Shown here: one piece after another, positions 26,929 to 35,036 of the stretch
Numbering within the stretch: the first letter of the stretch is position 1
Layout of the letters: the number at the start of each line of letters is the position of its first letter
Assembly (NCBI GenBank): GCA_947389015.1
Contig: CANDVA010000003.1
Location: 62,001 to 126,000, forward strand
Direction of reading: 5' to 3'
From: an uncultured Clostridia bacterium
GTDB lineage: Bacteria > Bacillota > Clostridia > Oscillospirales > Ruminococcaceae
DNA length: 64,000 nucleotides
The notes under the pieces: generated by a model
Database searches by the model: none
The model's input: the letters and a program-made list of their open reading frames with translations, nothing else
What the model was told of the DNA's origin: nothing
Position numbers and translations under genes: made by a program

Positions 26929-29322
26929 ATGGCGAATGACATAATGCGTCTTAGCGGCATCAATTCGGGCTATGATACCGAAGCGATGATCGAAAAGATG
27001 ATGTCCACTTATCAGACAAAGATCGACAATCAGAACAAGAAGCTCCAGAAGCTCCAGTGGCAGCAGGAGGCTTATCGTGACATAATCTCGAAACTGAGCG
27101 ATTTCAAGGGCAAGTATTTCGATATACTTAAAAGGGACAGCTACCTTATGAGCCCGAACTCCTTCTCGAAGTTCAAAACCAATATTACCAACAGGGTCGA
27201 CTCCACCAAGGATACGGGTCTGAAGGTAACTACGTCCTCGAGCGCCGTTGAGGGAACGCACAAGCTGAAAGTTGCGCGCACCGCGACCGCGACCACACGC
27301 ACGGGTTCTGTCCTCGGTACGCAGAACTTCAATATCGATATTGAAAAGGCATTAAAAACCTCCGAGTATACCACCAACGACGACGGAACGAGAACCTATT
27401 CCTTTGCGCTTGATGTAAAGGTCGGAGACGTTTCCAAGACGTTGGAGTTCGAGGCGAAAATCACACCCAATCTTGACGGCAGCATTCCCGAGACGGCGAT
27501 AAATCAAGCAAAGACCGATATCGTCGACAGTCTTAATCAGCAGCTCAAGGATTATTTCGGCGAGACGGATAAGGACAGCGGAAATTATTTTCTTCAGGCA
27601 AAGGATAACGGCGACGGCTCTATCGGGTTTACCGTAAACGGAAACTCCGCCGTTACCATCACCGAAAAGACGGGTAACTTCGGTCTTGCGAGACCTGCGA
27701 CAAAAGTCGCTATCGCTCCGCAGTCCGCCGTTACGGGTCAGAATTCCATTACCGTGGATGTAAACGGAGAAGCGAGAGAGGTAAAGTTTTACGCTGTTTC
27801 CGATACATATTACGACAGCCGCAATGAGCCGGGCAACGAAAAAATACTTATGGAGTATAATCAGCTTAAGGCTGAGGCGTTCCTCAAGGAGAATCACAGG
27901 CTCGGCACCGAAGAGGAGCTTGAAAAGTACACCTATACGAGCACTCAGGCTGCAAAGGATAAGAATACCTATGCTATTCAGCAGGCTTTCAACAGAGAGT
28001 TCAGGGGCGACGGTATTAAATTCGAGATAGACAAGTCTTATGTTACCGCAAAGGACAGTAACGGCGAAGCTGTAAGATTTTCGCTTACCGCAACGGGCGG
28101 CGGAACGTTCGGTATTGAAAAGGGCAGCGTTTCCAACAAGTTCACCGATAAGACGGAGCTGTACAATCTCGGTCTTGAGGCGAATGCGGACGGCAAGTAT
28201 TCGATGAAGATAAACGGCAAGGAGATAACGGTCGATAAAAACGCTACTATCGCGGATCTCGTTTCCGCTGTCAATAAGAGCGACGCGGGAGTTACGATGA
28301 CCTATTCCAAGCTCGAAAACAAGTTTATTATCGAAGCGAACGATATGGGTAACGGCGGCGACGTCGATATCGACGAAAACGACGAGTTTGCGAAGGCTCT
28401 CGGTCTTACGACGGGTGCGGGCGGAGTTTATGAACTCGGCGAGAACGCCAAGTTCACCATAGACGGCGTCGAGATATACCACAACTCCAACAGCTATACC
28501 ATGGACGGCATCACTTTTGATTTTAACGAGGTCGAGCTGAATACCGATATCACGGTAAGCGTTACCAAGGATTACGAGGATATCAAGCAGGCGATCAAGG
28601 ACTTTGTAAAGGACTACAACCAGCTTATTGACGACGTTTACGGTCATATAGGCACCGCTCCCAAGCGCGACGCTAAGAACAACACATACGATCCTCTGAC
28701 TGACGCACAGAAGGAAGAGATGACCGAAAAGGAGATCGAAAAGTGGGAGGAAGCTGCCAAGACCGGCGTTATCTACAACGATTCCACGGTTTCCGGCATT
28801 ATGTCCAATATCAGAATAGCGTTGTACAACAGCGTTACGCTCGATAACGGCTCCAGGTTCGGACTGTATAACATGGGTATAAGCGTCGTAACGTCTATGA
28901 CCGACAGCGAGGGTGCGCGTCACGGTAAGCTTGAGATAGATGAGGAGGCTTTCGATAAGGCGTTCGAGGAAAATCCCGAGGCTGTTTCTAAGCTGTTCAC
29001 CGATCCCGAGACGGGCATTATGAAAAAGGTCAGCGAGACTATTGACGGCGCTATCAGCACCACGAGACTTTCGGGCAATACCGTCAAGGGTACGCTTATC
29101 CGCAAGGCGGGTCTCGAGAGCGGCTCTACCTCCAAGAACAATGCGATCTATCGTCAGATGGAGCAGATCAACAAGCGTATCAGCACATTGCAGGATCGCT
29201 ATGATTCCAAGGAAGATTATTGGTGGAGTGTATTCACCAACCTCGAGAAGATGATGTCCGATATGAACAGCCAGTCCAATTACATGGCAAGCTACCTCGG
29301 CAACTTCGGCTCAACACAGTAA
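26929..29322 (+). CDS. fliD: Flagellar filament cap protein, enlarged
   Basis: FliD caps the growing filament and folds flagellin. The start (MRLSGINSGYDTEAMIEKMM) and the C-terminal helices are typical of FliD. At 797 aa it is about 300 residues longer than Bacillus FliD (about 500). The extra material includes at least two segments (near 156-205 and 270-292) with the same strand pattern as the repeat module in FlgL. It follows csrA with one base of space, so the hag gene that sits between them in Bacillus is absent. Confidence 0.93.
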   Translation: MANDIMRLSGINSGYDTEAMIEKMMSTYQTKIDNQNKKLQKLQWQQEAYRDIISKLSDFKGKYFDILKRDSYLMSPNSFSKFKTNITNRVDSTKDTGLKVTTSSSAVEGTHKLKVARTATATTRTGSVLGTQNFNIDIEKALKTSEYTTNDDGTRTYSFALDVKVGDVSKTLEFEAKITPNLDGSIPETAINQAKTDIVDSLNQQLKDYFGETDKDSGNYFLQAKDNGDGSIGFTVNGNSAVTITEKTGNFGLARPATKVAIAPQSAVTGQNSITVDVNGEAREVKFYAVSDTYYDSRNEPGNEKILMEYNQLKAEAFLKENHRLGTEEELEKYTYTSTQAAKDKNTYAIQQAFNREFRGDGIKFEIDKSYVTAKDSNGEAVRFSLTATGGGTFGIEKGSVSNKFTDKTELYNLGLEANADGKYSMKINGKEITVDKNATIADLVSAVNKSDAGVTMTYSKLENKFIIEANDMGNGGDVDIDENDEFAKALGLTTGAGGVYELGENAKFTIDGVEIYHNSNSYTMDGITFDFNEVELNTDITVSVTKDYEDIKQAIKDFVKDYNQLIDDVYGHIGTAPKRDAKNNTYDPLTDAQKEEMTEKEIEKWEEAAKTGVIYNDSTVSGIMSNIRIALYNSVTLDNGSRFGLYNMGISVVTSMTDSEGARHGKLEIDEEAFDKAFEENPEAVSKLFTDPETGIMKKVSETIDGAISTTRLSGNTVKGTLIRKAGLESGSTSKNNAIYRQMEQINKRISTLQDRYDSKEDYWWSVFTNLEKMMSDMNSQSNYMASYLGNFGSTQ

Positions 29323-29338
29323 TAAGCGATAAATGACG

Positions 29339-29377
29339 GGACTGCTCCGTATGGATAAAATTTCACACGGAGCGTCC
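29339..29377 (+). promoter_or_regulatory. Stem-loop between fliD and fliS
   Basis: GGAC-T-GCTCCGT (29339-29350) pairs with ACGGAGC-GTCC (29367-29377), giving 11 bp with one bulged T and a 16-base loop. No T run follows. The fliS SD is 13 bases downstream. It may set mRNA stability or serve as an RNA-binding site. Confidence 0.6.
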
Positions 29378-29401
29378 TATTAGATAAGGAGAAGGAAAAG
29401 T

Positions 29402-29815
29402 ATGATAAATCCTTATTCCGAATACAAGAAGCAGTCTGTCACGACCATGACCCCCGTAGAGGTCGTTATCAGGTTGTACAGTGAGATAGAGCGTCAGCTC
29501 GCTATCGGCATGGACTTTGTCGAAAAGAAGAACTACGCTAAATCAAACGCCGCGTTTATCAAGGCAGAGGACTGCATAGACGCGCTCAGAGAGGCGCTTG
29601 ATATGTCCGTGCCGATCTCTCAGAATCTGGAAAGTCTGTACATTTTCTTCTATAAGGAGATAGTAAAGGCGAACGTCAGCAAGGACTGCACCGAGATCAA
29701 GAAGATAATCCCGATGATAGGCGAGCTTCGCGATGCGTTCACTCAGATAAGTCAGATGACAAGAGAAGAGATCGAGGCTCAGGAGAAACAAAATCACAAA
29801 AAGGGCATATTATAA
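29402..29815 (+). CDS. fliS: Flagellin export chaperone FliS
   Basis: FliS binds the flagellin C-terminus in the cytosol and prevents premature polymerisation. The 137-aa helical protein has the FliS N-terminus (NPYSEYKKQSVTTMTPVEVV) and the LYSEIERQL segment, with normal length. SD AAGGAGAAGG. It follows fliD, as in Bacillus. The C-terminal charged tail is unremarkable. Confidence 0.93.
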   Translation: MINPYSEYKKQSVTTMTPVEVVIRLYSEIERQLAIGMDFVEKKNYAKSNAAFIKAEDCIDALREALDMSVPISQNLESLYIFFYKEIVKANVSKDCTEIKKIIPMIGELRDAFTQISQMTREEIEAQEKQNHKKGIL

Positions 29816-29848
29816 CATAAGAGAATGCCGCGGAAAGAGGGGAAAAGC

Positions 29849-30334
29849 ATGGCGGAGCTTTTTGGCTGCGAGAGAGTGAATGAGATTATGACACGGATAC
29901 TCAGCACCCTCCAGGAATATGAAAAACAAACGGACAGCATGATCAATGCCGAGCTGGAGATCATTCAGCAGGGGCTTATCGCCAGAAATGAGCTGATAGA
30001 TACCCTCGAGGATCTTAAAGAGGATCTTGACGCGGTCGTGGAATGTGAGGCTCCGGAGGAGCAGACGCTTCTTAAAGCGCTTATTAACGGCAGCTACGTC
30101 AGCATAACGCTTGACGAAACTCACAAGAAGCTGCAGCTGCTCCAGCGAAATATCGCAGTGGCAAAGCAAAGAATTCTTGACAAGGACAAGGTCATCAACG
30201 GGCAGTTCAAGGATCGGCACGTCGATTCGCGCCGCGAGCTTGAACAGCTCAAGCAGACCAAGCAGAAGATCGGCTACTATAACAGCGCGGTTGTCGGCAG
30301 GGCAACGGGTCAGTCGCTGAATAAAAATTTGTAA
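29849..30334 (+). CDS. FliT-position flagellar chaperone
   Basis: The 161-aa protein is highly helical and charged, with heptad-like Leu/Ile spacing and no transmembrane segment. It takes the place of fliT after fliS, where Bacillus encodes the FliD chaperone. It also resembles FlgN in helical profile, so it may be a second FlgN-type chaperone. ATG 29849 is chosen for its SD (AGAGGGG) over ATG 29825. A terminator follows, making it the last gene of the sigma-D operon. Confidence 0.6.
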   Translation: MAELFGCERVNEIMTRILSTLQEYEKQTDSMINAELEIIQQGLIARNELIDTLEDLKEDLDAVVECEAPEEQTLLKALINGSYVSITLDETHKKLQLLQRNIAVAKQRILDKDKVINGQFKDRHVDSRRELEQLKQTKQKIGYYNSAVVGRATGQSLNKNL

Positions 30335-30350
30335 GAACAAGTTCTAAGAG

Positions 30351-30385
30351 AAAACCGCCGAGCATGGACGTGAGGCGGTTTTTAT
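30351..30385 (+). terminator. Terminator ending the flagellar operon
   Basis: AAACCGCC (30352-30359) pairs with GGCGGTTT (30374-30381) over a 14-base loop, followed by TTTATTATT. It ends only 15 bases before the next start codon. Confidence 0.75.
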
Positions 30386-30399
30386 TATTCGGAGGGTAT

Positions 30400-31287
30400 A
30401 TGAGGTGTGAACTGTGTCCGCGCAGATGCGGAGTTGACAGAGCAGTCTCGCGCGGATACTGCGGAATGAGCGAGAAGATCACCGCCGCAAAGGCTATGCT
30501 GCACCATTGGGAGGAGCCGTGCATTTCGGGTACGCGCGGGAGCGGCGCGGTGTTCTTTTCGGGGTGTGTGCTTAAATGCGTGTATTGTCAGAACTACGAT
30601 ATCAGCGCAGAGCATAAGGGAAAAGCAATCTCTGTGAAACGGCTCGCGGAAATATTTCTTGAACTTCAGCGGCAGGGAGCGCATAATATAAATCTGGTCA
30701 ACCCCACGCATTTCGTTCCGCAGGTCATACGTGCGATCGAAACGGCAAAGGAAAAAGGACTTACGCTTCCGATAGTGTACAATTCGGGAGGATACGAGCG
30801 AGTGGAAACGCTTCGGATGCTGGGCGGTCTGGTGGATATTTATCTTCCCGACATAAAGTATTTCGATGACGGGTTGGCGAAAACGCTTTCGGACGCGCCG
30901 GGTTATTTCGATACGGCAATGTGTGCCGCCGCCGAAATGATACGGCAGACAGGCAAACCGATACTTGCCGAGGACGGTATCCTCTTGCGCGGTACTGTCG
31001 TCCGCCACCTGGTATTGCCCGGGCAATATAAGGACTCAATAGAGATAATCAGGCGCGTCGGTGAGCGGTTTGGCGGAGAGATACTGTTCAGCTTGATGAG
31101 CCAGTACACGCCGTTCGGCAAGGTGAAAACTAATGTTCGTTTTGAGAAATTCAATCGGAGAATTACCACTTTTGAGTACCGAAAGGCGCTCGACGCGGTT
31201 TATGGCGCGGGACTGAAAGGATATATGCAGGAAAAATCCTCCGCGAAGGAGGAGTATACTCCGATATTTGATTTTTCGGGACTATAA
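30400..31287 (+). CDS. Radical SAM protein, PflA/PflX-like (COG1313 type)
   Basis: The 295-aa protein has the radical SAM cluster motif C56-x3-C60-x2-C63 in GCVLKCVYC. It also has an N-terminal Cys set (C3, C6, C10, C21), as in the PflX-type group related to the pyruvate formate-lyase activase. The HFVPQ and LPDIKYF segments match the activase-like barrel. The physiological target is unknown. ATG 30400 follows GGAGGG. It stands directly after the flagellar terminator with no visible private promoter, so read-through or an internal promoter must drive it. Confidence 0.8.
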   Translation: MRCELCPRRCGVDRAVSRGYCGMSEKITAAKAMLHHWEEPCISGTRGSGAVFFSGCVLKCVYCQNYDISAEHKGKAISVKRLAEIFLELQRQGAHNINLVNPTHFVPQVIRAIETAKEKGLTLPIVYNSGGYERVETLRMLGGLVDIYLPDIKYFDDGLAKTLSDAPGYFDTAMCAAAEMIRQTGKPILAEDGILLRGTVVRHLVLPGQYKDSIEIIRRVGERFGGEILFSLMSQYTPFGKVKTNVRFEKFNRRITTFEYRKALDAVYGAGLKGYMQEKSSAKEEYTPIFDFSGL

Positions 31288-31290
31288 AAA

Positions 31291-31320
31291 ACGCACCCAT
31301 TAGGGTGCGTTTGATTTTTT
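31291..31320 (+). terminator. Terminator after the radical SAM gene
   Basis: An 8-bp perfect stem ACGCACCC/GGGTGCGT (31291-31310) with loop ATTA is followed by TTGATTTTTT. It lies between convergent genes. Confidence 0.85.
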
Positions 31321-31321
31321 G

Positions 31322-32206
31322 TTATTCCTTTACCGAACCCGAAACGAGGTTTGAGTAAATGGACTTTTGCAGCGCGAGGAAGATAACGAGCGTGGGGATA
31401 ATACATATTATTATACCCGCGAAGATGATCTCCCACTTTGCTCCGTAAGGACCTACGAACGTGTAAAGCGCTGTCGATACAACGGCGTTTTTGGGGCTCG
31501 GCATATAGAGCTGAGCGGTATAGAAGTCGTTGTAGATGCCGACAAACTTGATTACCAGTACAGTAGCGATTGCAGGACGGAGCATGGGAAGAATGATACT
31601 CCAGTACACTCTCGGATAGGAGCAGCCGTCAAGAATTGCGCTCTCGTCAAGTGATACGGAAATGTTGTCGAGGAACTGAATAAATATCTGGATAGCGATG
31701 ATATCCGTTCCTATGTACATAATAATGGGAGCAGCCATATTATCGTAGAGACCGAGCTTGTTTACTATCTGGAATACCGTTACCTGCATGGATATGCTGG
31801 GCAGCAGCGCAACAATAAGGAAGATAGCCTTGACTACCTTTGTGAACATCATGTTGAAGCGCTGTACGACAAAGGCGGTCATAGTACCCGTGATTATTGT
31901 GCCGAAGCAGGAGATCACAAGGATTATCATAGTGTTGAACAAGCCGCGGAGCACGTTTCCTTGATTGAACGCAGTCACATAGTTGCTGAACTGCGGCACG
32001 GCGGGAAGCGCGAAAACATTCGACTGAATGTACTCGTCATGCGTTTTGAGCGAGCCGAAAAGGACGATAATAAGCGGAATGATAACGACGAGACAGCAGA
32101 CTACCAGAAAAGCGTATTTCAGTACCTGAAAGAGAATTCTGACGGACTTGGGGGTCTCCTTGAACGTATAGTCCTTCAAATCAAAATAGTGTTTATTTTC
32201 CGCCAT
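31322..32206 (-). CDS. Sugar ABC transporter permease (MalG/MsmG type)
   Basis: One of two membrane subunits of a CUT1-family carbohydrate importer. The 294-aa protein has six predicted transmembrane helices and the binding-protein-dependent transport EAA-like loop (DESAILDGCSYPRVYWSIILP). It lies four bases after the partner permease, so the two are co-translated. Substrate cannot be deduced. No ATPase gene is in the operon. Confidence 0.88.
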   Translation of the reverse strand: MAENKHYFDLKDYTFKETPKSVRILFQVLKYAFLVVCCLVVIIPLIIVLFGSLKTHDEYIQSNVFALPAVPQFSNYVTAFNQGNVLRGLFNTMIILVISCFGTIITGTMTAFVVQRFNMMFTKVVKAIFLIVALLPSISMQVTVFQIVNKLGLYDNMAAPIIMYIGTDIIAIQIFIQFLDNISVSLDESAILDGCSYPRVYWSIILPMLRPAIATVLVIKFVGIYNDFYTAQLYMPSPKNAVVSTALYTFVGPYGAKWEIIFAGIIICIIPTLVIFLALQKSIYSNLVSGSVKE

Positions 32207-32210
32207 ACTA

Positions 32211-33134
32211 TCACTTCCTCTCTCTGAAGCACAGCTTCTGAATTCCCGTTATGATCAGGATTATCAGCAATAGGACTATTGCCATTGCCGAGCCCAGCCC
32301 GACTTTTTTGTACACGAATGCCGTGTCTATCGTCTTGATAACAAACGTCGACGTGTCGTTTCGTCCGCCGGTGATGATATACGGTATCTCAAATACGGAA
32401 GCCGCGCCCTTGATAGCAAGCACAAGCTGAAGAGCGACAATAGACCTGATACTCGGGAAAACTATGTACCAGAACCGCTGCCAGCCGTTTGCGCCGTCGA
32501 GATCGGCCGCCTCGTAGACGTCGGGAGAGATAGACTGAATAGCGCCAATGAACATAATGATATCAAATCCGATGTATCTCCAGATCGAAGCGAAAACCAG
32601 ACAAACGTTTACAAGTCCGGGGGTTGAAAGCCACTTTACAGGATCAAGTCCGAACAGCGCGAGAATAGTGTTCAACGTACCCTCGCTGTTGGTGATGCCG
32701 TCGCCCTTCTGGAAGAAACGGCGGAAGATAAGCGATACCGCAACGCCGTTCATCATATACGGGAAAAACAATATTCCTTTGAAGAGGTTGCCGAACTTTA
32801 TCTTCGAGCAGAGTATCGTCGCTATCAGCAACGCAAGGGCAAGCTGAATGAACGAGCCGAAGAAGTAGTAGATACAGTTCTTGAAGGTGCTGAGATAGGT
32901 AGGGTCTGTAAACAGCGTGACATAGTTGTCAAGACCTATCCATTTCGGGTTTACGCCAAGCTGGTCGCGCTCCTGAAAGCTGAAAATGACCATATTGACT
33001 GCGGGGATAAGCGTAAATAATGTCAGCAGCACGATAGGTATCAGGAGAAACAGAACCGTTGTGATGTACTTTTGCCCCGTATAGCCGCGTACCCATTCAA
33101 GAAGGGTGCGTTTTTGCTTAACATTGGCACTCAT
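32211..33134 (-). CDS. Sugar ABC transporter permease (MalF/MsmF type)
   Basis: The 307-aa partner permease of the CUT1 importer has six hydrophobic helices and the EAA loop YEAADLDGANGWQRFWYIVFP, which docks with the ATPase. It belongs to the solute-binding protein/MalF/MalG operon read on the minus strand and is separated from the upstream binding-protein gene by a stem-loop. Its start has a purine-rich RBS (AAAGGACGG). Confidence 0.88.
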   Translation of the reverse strand: MSANVKQKRTLLEWVRGYTGQKYITTVLFLLIPIVLLTLFTLIPAVNMVIFSFQERDQLGVNPKWIGLDNYVTLFTDPTYLSTFKNCIYYFFGSFIQLALALLIATILCSKIKFGNLFKGILFFPYMMNGVAVSLIFRRFFQKGDGITNSEGTLNTILALFGLDPVKWLSTPGLVNVCLVFASIWRYIGFDIIMFIGAIQSISPDVYEAADLDGANGWQRFWYIVFPSIRSIVALQLVLAIKGAASVFEIPYIITGGRNDTSTFVIKTIDTAFVYKKVGLGSAMAIVLLLIILIITGIQKLCFRERK

Positions 33135-33188
33135 TGCAGTAACCGTCCTTTCAATTGATGTTGTCGCCCTCGCGGGGAAATTACAGCA

Positions 33189-33219
33189 TTTCGCTCCGAG
33201 AGAAATGCCCGGAGCGAAA
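33189..33219 (-). promoter_or_regulatory. Intercistronic stem-loop after the binding-protein gene
   Basis: A 10-bp stem (33189-33198 with 33210-33219) and an 11-base loop without a T run. Such structures after solute-binding genes often protect the upstream message and raise its level over the permeases; that role is inferred here. Confidence 0.6.
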
Positions 33220-33251
33220 CGCCATGAGAAAACTATGAAAAATTGATTGGT

Positions 33252-34748
33252 TTAGCTGAGTGTTGCCATATAAGCATTATAATCTTCGTTTGCGTCTCTT
33301 GTTTCCGCCCACTTCTTGTTGCACTCGTCTATGATAGCTTTGAAGGTTGCTTCGTCGTTCTTGAATGCAGCCTCTGCCATACGGATCTTGAAGTTGGCAG
33401 CGTCGTCATTGTAGAGACCGATCTCGGAGTCATTGTTGATCGCGTCCCAAACGCCTACCAAACCCTCGGGAGCAGGAGCGGCAACAAAGAACTCGCAGTC
33501 CGAAAACGCTTCAAGGTAGTCGGGCATTTCAGCGCCTCTTACGGGAGATACGCCCTTGTTGTAGGAAATATACGGAGAATCGTTTACAAACCAGTCGATA
33601 TATGCCTTGCCAAGCTCCTTAACAGCTTCGTCACTGTGAACGTTTATACCAAGCGCATAGTCGGATGTACTCTGTGCGTACTGCTTGCCGTCCTTGGTGA
33701 AAGGAGCGGGCATATAACCGATATCCTGAGGATTATCGCCTGCCTCCTGGAACTGAGATACAGCCCAAGAGCCCATGATCATTGTAGCAATCTTGCCTGC
33801 GTTGATAGCGGGCTTGGAACCCTCCCAGTCGCCTGTCATCGGGTCTTCCTCGTGAATGTCCGTTTCCTTGAAGATATCAAACATCAGCTTCATGGTGTTG
33901 TAGTAATCCTCTCCCTCGACAAAAAGGTCTCTCTTCGAGGTAAGGATGTCGTTCTGGATATTGCTGTTGCCCGAAACCGCAACGGACATATCAATGATCT
34001 GAGCAAGCGCCCAACCTGTGTTGAAGTTGGTGTAGTAGGGGATGACCTCGCCATCGAACTGATCCTTGATCTTCTTCAGAGCGGCAACAAAGTCTTCGGG
34101 GGTTTTAGGTATCTCGGTAACACCCGCTTCAGACCAAATTCTCTTGTTGTAGCACAGACCGCCCGAAACAGCGCCCATATGCGGAATTCCGTATACAACG
34201 TTATCATACATTTTCTGATCCATCCAGAAATATCTCTCGTTAAGAGTTGCATAATCTCCGAGCGGCTCAAAGAAGTTGCTGAGATCCATAAGCTTTACCT
34301 GATCCGGAATCATCAGAACGTCGCCGTAGTTATCGGTGCTCATCATCGTGGTAACGTCGCCGGAGTACTTTGTAAAGCCCTGATATTCGACCTTGCAGTT
34401 GAACTTTTCCTCAAACTCTTTCGTCCATTCCTGGAGCAGCTGGGAATCGTTGCAAAGGTCGGTACGGTGAGTAAGTACCTTAAGAGTCAGACCGTCCGTT
34501 ATCTTGGAAGCGTCGAAGAAGTTATCGCGAACGGATTGTGTTTCGTTGTCGATGGGGTTATCAACGGTAGTGCTGCTCGTGCTGTTATCGGAAGTGCTGT
34601 TTCCGCTGCTCGTTGAGCTGCTGCTTGAAGAGCTTGAGCTATTGCTGCTGTTGCTGCTGTTACCGGGGTTATCGTTGGAGTTGCAGCCCGCGAAAGAAAG
34701 AGCTGTCGCAACGGAAAGCACACCCGCCATGATCTTTTTCAGTTTCAT
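33252..34748 (-). CDS. Sugar ABC transporter substrate-binding lipoprotein
   Basis: The 498-aa protein has a lipoprotein signal peptide (lysine-rich start, hydrophobic core, lipobox SFAGC with Cys22), then a Ser/Asn/Thr-rich linker (about 24-65) and a family-1 extracellular solute-binding domain. It captures the sugar outside the membrane for the two permeases. The ATG at 34748 has SD GGAGG at six bases; the longer frame from 34793 is unsupported. Expression starts at a strong promoter with an inverted repeat at the transcript start. Confidence 0.9.
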   Translation of the reverse strand: MKLKKIMAGVLSVATALSFAGCNSNDNPGNSSNSSNSSSSSSSSSTSSGNSTSDNSTSSTTVDNPIDNETQSVRDNFFDASKITDGLTLKVLTHRTDLCNDSQLLQEWTKEFEEKFNCKVEYQGFTKYSGDVTTMMSTDNYGDVLMIPDQVKLMDLSNFFEPLGDYATLNERYFWMDQKMYDNVVYGIPHMGAVSGGLCYNKRIWSEAGVTEIPKTPEDFVAALKKIKDQFDGEVIPYYTNFNTGWALAQIIDMSVAVSGNSNIQNDILTSKRDLFVEGEDYYNTMKLMFDIFKETDIHEEDPMTGDWEGSKPAINAGKIATMIMGSWAVSQFQEAGDNPQDIGYMPAPFTKDGKQYAQSTSDYALGINVHSDEAVKELGKAYIDWFVNDSPYISYNKGVSPVRGAEMPDYLEAFSDCEFFVAAPAPEGLVGVWDAINNDSEIGLYNDDAANFKIRMAEAAFKNDEATFKAIIDECNKKWAETRDANEDYNAYMATLS

Positions 34749-34795
34749 ATTATTCCTCCGTAAAACAAATTGGGATAAATAAAAGTTACGCATTC

Positions 34796-34831
34796 GATTA
34801 AGCTAATTGTGAAGTTATCAATAGCTTAATC
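34796..34831 (-). promoter_or_regulatory. 10-bp inverted repeat at the importer transcript start
   Basis: GATTAAGCTA (34796-34805) and TAGCTTAATC (34822-34831) are perfect complements, 16 bases apart, starting just downstream of the -10 box. It may be a repressor operator or an RNA hairpin at the 5' end. Confidence 0.65.
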
Positions 34832-34839
34832 ATATTTTA

Positions 34840-34868
34840 ATTATAACTTTTTTAAGCAACTTTGTCAA
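34840..34868 (-). promoter_or_regulatory. Sigma-A promoter of the sugar importer operon
   Basis: On the minus strand TTGACA (34868-34863), 17 bases, TATAAT (34845-34840): both boxes are consensus. Confidence 0.9.
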
Positions 34869-34898
34869 GTTTATTTTTTATTTTTTGTGAATGCGCAT

Positions 34899-34941
34899 AA
34901 AAAAAGCCTCGCATATTTGTATAAATGCACACATATGCGAG
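34899..34941 (-). terminator. Terminator after glyS
   Basis: On the minus strand CTCGCATAT (34941-34933) pairs with ATATGCGAG (34916-34908), followed by seven T. It is 95 bases after the glyS stop. Confidence 0.85.
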
Positions 34942-35036
34942 ACTTAATCAATGTAATTCGTGTAACTTAACGTTTTAATACGCTTGGTTAAAAATCGCCT
35001 TAATAACCTAATTTTCTAAGTTTTAACTAAACTAAG

